From NCBI GenBank assembly GCA_000934455.1, contig KN889084.1, positions 19,876 to 44,984 on the forward strand: a DNA stretch of 25,109 nucleotides. The letters run 5' to 3'. Both the position numbers and the translations under genes were made by a program. Source of the stretch: Apostichopus parvimensis (lineage: Eukaryota; Echinodermata; Holothuroidea; Aspidochirotida; Stichopodidae). Position 1 is the stretch's first letter. The number at the start of each line of letters is the position of its first letter. Shown here one piece after another: positions 12,018 through 21,000 of this stretch. The notes below the pieces were generated by a model that saw nothing but the letters and a program-made list of their open reading frames with translations, was not told the origin of the DNA and did not search any database.

Positions 12018-15000
12018 TCCTCAAAACAAACAGGCACAGTACAACAGTATGGTACTATATCTTGAAGTACACTCTTATCTCTTTTCCCCTCGTCCCCACT
12101 ACTCTCCTCTAACTGCCTCTCTTCACCACCCTGTACCCCCCTCCAAAAATGGTACAGTCCAGTTGAAGAATGCTGTTCAGTGTCCCTCCACATAATAGTC
12201 ATAACAATGGGCTAATTTGATAGCTGTGGAATATATAAAATGCACAAACAATACTCCTATTGCAAACTTGCACCACCTTATAACACAAGAGTAATTATTT
12301 TACTTTTTTATATTTTTAAGTATCAGCCTGCTATAAGTTTGTTTGCTTCTAATATAGAGTTATTGCAAGATGATATTTAATAAGTTACATCCCAATAGCC
12401 AATATCCCCGGCCTATGTAAACAATGCCATTGCTTGTATGGTCATTCTATAAATATACCATTCAGTACTGTGTGAAGATGGAAGGTGTTTGCAATTCCCA
12501 AATATTACCATAAGCTTTACTTTGTATTGTATGTAGGCCTATTATTCAAACTTTGATAAAGAGCCAAATAGTTTTCGGTCATGGCTTTAACTCAAATGGT
12601 TTTGGGGCATGGCTTTGACTCTAGTTTGGTCTTTTGTGTTCCTGTTTATCAAGCCTGCCTTACTAACCTTCACTACTATGGACAGATGAGAGGCCTCAAA
12701 TACCAGCTTAAGTTGCTTGCATTTAACAGCCTGCTGTTAACAGCCCCCTGCTCACACCTAACCATAGAACTGTTATGGAGCTCATACAGAATATACCCAA
12801 CAGTATGGCGTATATGGTAGGACAGTCCATGCGTAAGCTGTCCAAACTACCCTGATATTAAAAAAAAATATGCAATCATAATACTGCAAGATAACAACAA
12901 AGTAACTTATTTGTTGTGTATGGCAGTTATTACCAAACTTGGTAGGCCCTGTTAGGATTAGCAACAAAACATTCTCATAAATTCAGTGTAAATGTGTAAC
13001 TTGCAGAAATGCTTACCAAACCATCACAAAAATCAACATGGCACTACTACAATATGCTACATGTATATTTAAATATTCAAAAGTGTTTAAGAACAAAAGT
13101 TTTAATATTATGATGAAGATAAATTATAGCCCTCTTTGAAAACTATTGAGCTGGTTATTCCCCCCCCCCCCAATAAATAACCTTGTGTTTTGATACGGTT
13201 ATATTACGTAACAAATGGCAGGTAACTGTGTATTGTGGTGAGGCCTAAGGAGCCAATTTTCAAAGCGAGCCTATTTAGTCAACGACGAAGTGGTTAAAAT
13301 AAAAGTTGAATATTAGATAGTTTCACTTTACTTAATAATATAAATCCCTGCCTTCGTTATTCCTTTAAGTTTAACAATTTGTTTGCAATTTTACCAGTTA
13401 CTGTAAGCCTCTCTTTGTTTCAATCAAATTAAATTGCAATTTTGGTCATATGTCTGAATATCAGAAGGCTAATTTATTCCCTGGATTCATTCATTTTATT
13501 ATCTGTGTATTGAAGAGTAGTCAATCAACTCTATGGATTCTTAAACTTTCCTTGACACTTTGTACAGTATAAGACATGTTTGACATTTACTGTACTATCA
13601 GCCAAATTCAAATGCAAACGTAAAATATTGTCAAACTTTTTCAACTTCCCTACCCCCCCCCACCCCCATTATTTGAAATTGGAATTCTTGCTAGTTAATG
13701 AACTAGGGTACTACTGTACATTGCTATGGGATTTATTAATTGAAGTCAGACCAAGATTTGTCAATATCGATATAAAATGGTGAATAAAAATCTATGATCT
13801 GGAAGAAAATTAAAACCTTGCTAGAAATGTGGAATCCAGGTATGCGTAGGGGTTCCTGCAATGAACAATGTATTTAATTTCCAAGATTTGTTTAAAGGGG
13901 CTATGTAGTGTCTCTTCCCACCCCCAAAGGGGCTATGTAGTGTCTCTTCCCACCCCCCCCAAAGGGGATATGTAGTGTCTCTCTGGGCAAACTGCTTTAC
14001 AAGTGCAAGATGCATAGCAGTTTTTGTACACAGATACCATTGTATTTCATAGTAGACATGTTCATAACCTTCAAAACTGCTATGCAAAATTCATATCCGG
14101 AATAAATATTTTGGTGGTATAACCATCTGCTTTATAAAGTGTCTTACTACAAAATATGTTTTTACCTGTGTTATTATAATTTTGTCTAGTTATTTTCCCA
14201 ATTAGCTAAAATATGTCATTCTTATCCACGGTGGGGTCAAATGAATTTCAATATTCTCATTTTCTTTTGCTGCAGTTTCCATGTTGGGAGCGGATGTAGA
14301 GACGCTGCTGCCTACAGCCAAGCCATCAGTAGTGCTCGTGAAGTCATGAACACCGGCGTGAAGATAGGATTCGATATGCGAGTGTTGGACATCGGGGGAG
14401 GCTTTCCTGGTCAAGAGAGTGTGCAGTTAAAGTTTAAGGAGGTACGTCAATAAGTGTTGGTCTTGTCAACCATTTCTATCTTAAGGTGACCACCTGTAAA
14501 TATTTCAACGCCTGCATCTCATAGTTACCATGGCCCCAAAATTTCTGGCTACATGACTGGCTAACAATGCCAGTGGATTTTGCAGTATGCCAGCAGATAA
14601 TAAAGGACACTGCCAAGCGAGTTTCTGTCAGTAGACATGAAGAAATAAAACACATTGAGTCAGTTGGCAACTGTCAGCCAATGCATGGACATAATGTCTG
14701 TACCTTACAGAAGCCCTGTATTACTGCTTATTATCAGCCAATGATGATAATGTGCTGCCATCAAAAGCACATTCTGTTAATGATGTTTGTCATTCAGGAA
14801 AATGAAAGTGAAAACTTGATTATAGCTAGTAGCTTTTATTAGCACTGACATTTGTAAATGTAATTAGGGAGCTCAATAAATATAAGGGATCCCATCTTCA
14901 AAATTGTCATAACAATTTAATAAACAGTAGTTTTCTTTATATACTGGTAGTATGGATTAGTAATTGATGAAGAACAAACAACACAAATTTGCATATTTGT

Positions 15001-18000
15001 CATGGTTCAAATATGCTCTTTTTGATTAACTGTTTTGTCACGCATAGTAAACGTAGCAGCCTACTTCATTGTTACTGCATATAAGCAAACGAGAGAGAGA
15101 GCCGGTTCTGTAACAGTACTCACCAGGATTGCTCAGAATGTTCCATGAGCATAATACAATCATGTGAACATCCATACATGAAAACATATGTTTAGTGTGC
15201 TAGTCCTTGTGGTATGGTTGCTTTGTGGTACATTACAAGTTGTTTATACTACCAACATGCATTCATTCTTGCTTGGGGGCATGGTGTCTGGTACTGGGTA
15301 AATAGGACGTTAAAAAGGCAATTTGTTTTTAGCCATAGTTGTCCCATAGCAATGAAGTTCTTCAGCTTAGTCTGGCCAAGTTTTCTTTCAGATAATTTGA
15401 AATTCTTTGTATGTATCTGAATCCAGGTTTGGGCCACAGAACCCTTGTCCGGAATGAATGTTGTTGTTTCTTTACAAAGAAATCTATGTAAATGGAAAAC
15501 TGGGAAATCATAGACAATTTTGAAGGGGGCAAAGATAGTTTTGGTCAGAATGGGGATAAGAACCAGCGACCCGAAAATTTGCACTGATTTGATTACCATC
15601 CTAGCCAAAAAAAAAAAAAAATGTTTTGGTCTTTTCAGATTATACACTCTGAACTTGTTGATGGAAATCAGAATTCTATGGTTTCATGCCAACTTGTGAG
15701 GAGGGAGTATTGTTTGATATATCATGATCCAAACATGCCACAAAGGTATCTAATAATTTGCACAAAAAAAGCCCCAAAATTTAAAAAAGAATGTTTGCTA
15801 TTATTTAAGTAATGATATTCCTAACAAGAGTGGGAAGGTGATCTGAAGGCATTCCACTTCATCCACCCACATGTTCTCATCTTTTTGTGTCGTACACCTC
15901 GAGAACCAAATTTTCCAGTAAAGACAGTAAAAGTCATCATCCTACATCTTCTAGAGGGTGTTAGGGCCTACAGAAACAAACCTCTTTATAATATAACCGT
16001 CAAAATTCCTGAGAAAAATTTACAATGGAAACTTCACACAGTCTAAAGTGTAAAGGTTATACCCACAGGTCTGGTCTTATTAAAATGGAAAACATGGTCG
16101 CTGTTCCACACCTTTCAGAGTCGAATTGACATTTTGTTAATATTTATCTATTTATTTATTTTACAGAATTTCTACAGCGCCTGATGCAATATAAAATCGC
16201 TCTAAGGGGCTTCACAATAAAACATACAAGTCAAGAAAATAAACAATAAATGAATGTCAAAGATACAGATATTCAAAGTTAAAAACTAGAAGAAAGGCAA
16301 AATAAGTGTAAAATTCAATTTTATTGTGAAAAAATTTTATTGTGTCCAGTCACCATTTTTAAATTGTCTTTATTGATACAGAACTAGTAACTTGAACAAC
16401 CATGTGCATAACAGCTAAGGGCTAAATAATTTCTTTTTATTTGTCCTTTATGGTAGTTTTGATTGCATTTTATCCCTGACCTATGAACAGTTTATTTCTC
16501 CAACAACCAACCATCAGAAGCAGTTATGACTTTGCTCTATAAAGTCAATGAGTAAATTAATGTGTAAGGTTATGGCTTATTTGGCCTTTAGAAGCGATCT
16601 ATTAAAAATATTAAAAAAATTTGTAATCACTTTCTACAAGTACTAAGTACTCCAATAATGGACATGACTTTAATGAGGTACTTAGGGCTCTAGTTGCTGT
16701 TATTTCTAAGTGATTCTCCTGATCAACTAATTTGCATATAAATCCAATAATCACTCTATCTTAATATATTAAGTGCTGCATGAGCGAGGGCGGGCACCTT
16801 AACTGGTGGTATGTTATCTGCGGTTTTCATTTGAACAGTTTTTAAGATGATACAAGGACAGTGCTGTGAACTTGATACTGTTAAATTTTAATCTGTTTGT
16901 TGGTGATGGCATGCAATAGCCAAATAACAATGTGCGAAAGCGAGAGTGCTGTTCTGTTTGCGCTTGCATCTAAGCGGATATATTCTTTAAGTTCCATTGA
17001 GCTTTTGCTCATCTAATAATCAAGTGTCAGATTTGTAGGAACAAAGTAGCATTCTGAGGGGAGGGGTGTTCTTGTGAAGAGGGGAGGGAGGGGTTAAGCT
17101 GGGCAAGAGGGAAGGGAGGGGTTGTGCCGGGGAAGAGGGAAGGGAGGGGTGTGCTGGGCAAGAGGGAAGGGAGGGGTGTGCTGGGGAAGAGGGAAGGGAG
17201 AATGAGAAGGGTATATACCAAGTAAAAACCAATTAAAATAGGCTATTTTGATCATCTTTTTGCTGTTATATTTACAATAATTCTGTAAGTTTTTGTCAGT
17301 ATGCTACATAAACACAATTTCTCTCCACCTGAAATGCATTTGGGGGGGGGGGGGAGAGGTGGAGGTTGAAGAGGTGTGTGTGTCATTAGAAAATGTTGTG
17401 AAAAATGTCCCAATGAAGGCTTATTGTTTGGCATGAATGTGTGTCTCTCTTTAGGAATGTTTGCAATTTTCTAGGAAATGATCATTTGTCAATGACTATT
17501 ATTTTATTTCAGTCTTTTTATTTACCTTCACGATTGATTCGCTTTGTTTAAACCCTAGGTTGCCAACGTCATAAAACAGTCTCTGGAGAAACATTTTCCA
17601 CCAGAATCTAAGATACGAGTGATTGCTGAGCCAGGCCGCTACTTTGTTGCATCGGCGTTTACCCTGGCTGTAAATGTAACAGCTAAACGGGTGGTCGCCA
17701 GAGATTGTCAGACCTTCAAGATCTCCGAGTCTAAAGGTGGGTACCTGTAGATGCAAGTAAGTTTGTACCAATCTTCAGCCTAACTGAACACAAGAATAGG
17801 TCTGCTAGCTGGCCCCCCCCTCCCCCGGATACCAATTCACCGTTTAACCACTGTAGAAGTTAAATTGGCAGACAAATCACCTATGGCTTTGGAGAATCAT
17901 TCCATTTGCTAGACGAAGCCTGCATAGTTTTACTGAAAAATACTACTGTCTCATTCTGTTTGCTTGTAGTGTCATGAATTGTGACCACCTGCAAAGTTGT

Positions 18001-21000
18001 TGCATGCTTTTTGCTATGATTGTGGTAACCAAAGGTTTCATCTGGTGCTCATGTGCTGGAGCATAAATTGTGAAATTATTGATTAATGGAGTTGCAACAC
18101 CATACATATTTAGTAGGACACCTGGTTTTAAATGAACATTACAGTTAATGGATTCACACTCTTAATGCCACTCAAATATATTTAATTTTGCATCAAAATT
18201 TGCACACTGGTATTTTTGGTGAACAAATCAGACAATTAGTACTAAAGACAGTCATAGGATGCCGAACGTGTTGATGGAAATTTAAAATCATATTTTACTA
18301 TGTTTGTAATTTGAAGCTTTTCAAAGAGTCAAATTGTTTTCTTAAGTTAAGTTAATTAAGTTGGGCAAATCCTTGAGAGTATCTGTGGAGCTACTTACTG
18401 AACCTGGTACTGCATTTCTTACATAATAACTTGTCGTCTTTTTGACCAATAACCAACAATCATCAAACAAGCAAACCTCACCTACCAGAATTTTCAAGGT
18501 TGGTATGGTTCTGTGCCACTGTTGTCAAACCACCCTCGTACCAGTTGTTCATTACGTAGAGACTTGTTTTAAAAAATAAATTTGTTTGATCATGGAATCA
18601 ATGAATATTTATTTTTGCCTATGATTGCAATTTTCTTTATTGGTACTTTTTGTTACAGATACTGGACTAAGCTTACAGTATCTTGTCATGGTACTGGTGT
18701 GAGGGATTTGTGAGAGGTGAGGGGGGGGGGGGTGGAGGGCAGAGGGCTAAGAATGGGGATAGTTTGGTATTGTTTGTTTGTTCTTTCCTGATTGCCTTTC
18801 TCCTAATAGTACTCTCTAAGATGCAATTGTTTATGTATTTGTGTGTTTTTTGCTTTCAGACCTTGTAGCCAATAGCGAGGCTCCTACTAAGTGTGACGAA
18901 CCTGGTTTCATGTACTATGTGAATGATGGGGTATACGGCTCCTTTAACTGTCTGCTTTACGATCATGCTACAGTCTTCCCTCAGCTGCTTGAGGTAATTC
19001 CTTTGGGATGTTAAACTTTTATTTGCAGGACTGTTAAACTTGTTTATTTGAAGGCTCAAGATAACAAAAACATGTTTTATATCAGAGTCGAAGAGCTGAA
19101 GGTGGGGGATCAGGGTTAGGTTCAAAAATAGGAAAAAATAATGACTATATACTCTGGTACTGCGTTCGTATCATGAGTGAATGTGGTGAAAATTGTTTGA
19201 CAGAGGAGTGAAAGAGTATACTTTTTCTTCCCCCTTCCTTTCCCTTTCCCCTACCTTCCCCTCCCCCTTCCTCTTAGACACAAATATGAGTTTCTGTTCG
19301 TTACATTCTCTTGTATTATTTAATGTTGACGAGCATATTACAGATCCCGTTATATATATTCACAGACTAATCCAAGCTATGACTTTAGAAGTCTTTGTGT
19401 CAAATGTTGTAGTACATTATTAAACCATGCTCATTAACCTGTCTGTATTCTGTGCGTGTTTTTGTCCCTTCTGTTACTGTTACTTGTCATTTAGCCATTG
19501 AAGAAGATCCTGCTAGCATCGAAATGTCAGGCCAACTTACTTTTACACATTGTCTTACACAGGCTCTCTAGTGGATAAGCAGTTTGCTAACAGTTTTATT
19601 TTATTCTTATTTACATTATTAAACAAAATGGTAACTTACATGCGGTACTTTAACTTGTCTACATCTTCTGCTATGCTGACCTGTATGAGTTTTAATTTAC
19701 AGGTACGAGGTCCAGAGGAACCGATGTTCTCCTCCAGTCTGTGGGGTCCATCTTGTGATGGCCTAGACAGAATCATTGAAAACACCCTTCTACCTGTTCT
19801 GGAGGTCGGAGAGTGGATCTACTTCAAAGGTAGGCTGGCTTTCATTAACGTCAAACAGGCTTGGTAAACCACAGATGTAGTCAGACAGTTTCTTGGCTCC
19901 TTCAATTATAATTGGATGATGGTTGCAGTTTAGGCATTAAGTTCATTTGCACTTTGGATACCCGCTAGGTGTCTGCACATATTCCCAGGAGGAGGAAGAG
20001 AGTGTACTTTCCAATGCTATCATGTCAATATATATTGGATACTTGCTAGGTGTCCGCAAATATTCCAAGGAGGAGGAAGAGAGTCTACTCTCGATGCTAT
20101 CATGTCAATAATATTTGATACCCGCTAGGTGTCCGCAAATATTCCAAGGATAAGGTGAGTGAACCCTCAATGGTATATTTGATACCCGCAAGGTGTACGC
20201 AAATATTCCAAGGAGGAGGAAGAGAGTCTTAGATGCTATCATTTCAATAATATTTGATACCCGCTAGGTGTTCGCAAATATTCCAAGGAGAAAGTGAGTG
20301 AACCCTCAATGGTATATTTGATACCCGCAAGGTGTACGCAAATATTCCAAGGAGGAGGAAGAGAGTCTAACTCTCGATGCTATCATGTCAATAATATTTG
20401 ATACCCACTAGGTGTCCGCATGTCAATAATATTTGAAACCCGCTAGGTGTCCGTAAATATTCCAAGGAGAAGGTGAGTGTACCCTCTTTGGTATATTTGA
20501 TACCCGCAAGGTGTACGCAAATATTCCAAGGAGGAGGAAGAGAGTCTACTCTCGATGCTATCATGTCAATAATAATTGATACCCACTAGGTGTCCGCATG
20601 TCAATAATATTTGATACTTGCTAGGTGTCCGTAAATGTTCCTAGGAGGAGGATGAGAGTCTACTCTCAATGTTATCAAGTCATTAAATATTTGAGATTGA
20701 AGACTAAGGCCAGAGTATCCTTGTTTACCTTTCAGATATGGGAGCATACACTATCAGTGCCGGGTCAGAGTTCAACGGCTTCAAGAAACCCCATTGCTTT
20801 TATGTCTGCCCCACATCCCTGAGGTAAGTGTGTTCACCTGTAACCGCTTGAATTTTCGGAAGGTAGTTTGGTCCGAGCCTGTTGATCGAATAGCATACAT
20901 AGATCTCAGTCTGAATATATCATGTCAATGATAATGACGTTTGGTTTAGACCCACCCAACTTTTACCATCCATTCTTGAAAATGATAGCTTTAATATCAA

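Larger units (their letters stand above)
4937..14275 (+). other. ODC1: ODC intron b/c, 9.3 kb
   Basis: GT-AG intron of 9339 bp, by far the longest. Contents are a SINE head (5050-5163), a CpG-rich patch (7138-7300), a TA microsatellite (about 8067-8082), G/C runs at 8250, 11653, 11981 and 13160, a hairpin-headed repeat (9376-10020) and a three-unit tandem repeat (13894-13985). The open frames in it show no recognisable protein; they overlap repeats or low-complexity sequence. Confidence 0.9.
14442..17558 (+). other. ODC1: ODC intron c/d
   Basis: GT-AG intron of 3117 bp. It contains a degenerate SINE head (15552-15607), a SINE-body fragment (16145-16230), a purine-rich minisatellite (17054-17205) and a 13-G run (17342-17354). 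The open frame at 14567-14842 matches nothing I know and has no splice or codon support. Confidence 0.9.

Noticed and set aside
11720..12202. 160-residue minus-strand open frame and the + strand proline-rich frame across the same place
   Set aside because: Both owe their length to the 36-base C run, which codes for glycine or proline only. There is no homology or splice support, and it lies inside an ODC intron.
14567..14842. 91-residue open frame after exon c
   Set aside because: No recognisable family, no splice sites that fit ODC, and intronic composition. A transposon remnant is possible but not supported.
15249..15647. 132-residue minus-strand open frame
   Set aside because: It overlaps a degenerate SINE and a poly-A run; the lysine/phenylalanine-rich composition is typical of AT-rich noncoding DNA.
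17020..17232. Proline/serine-rich minus-strand frames
   Set aside because: Produced by the purine-rich minisatellite; two overlapping frames are open for the same reason.
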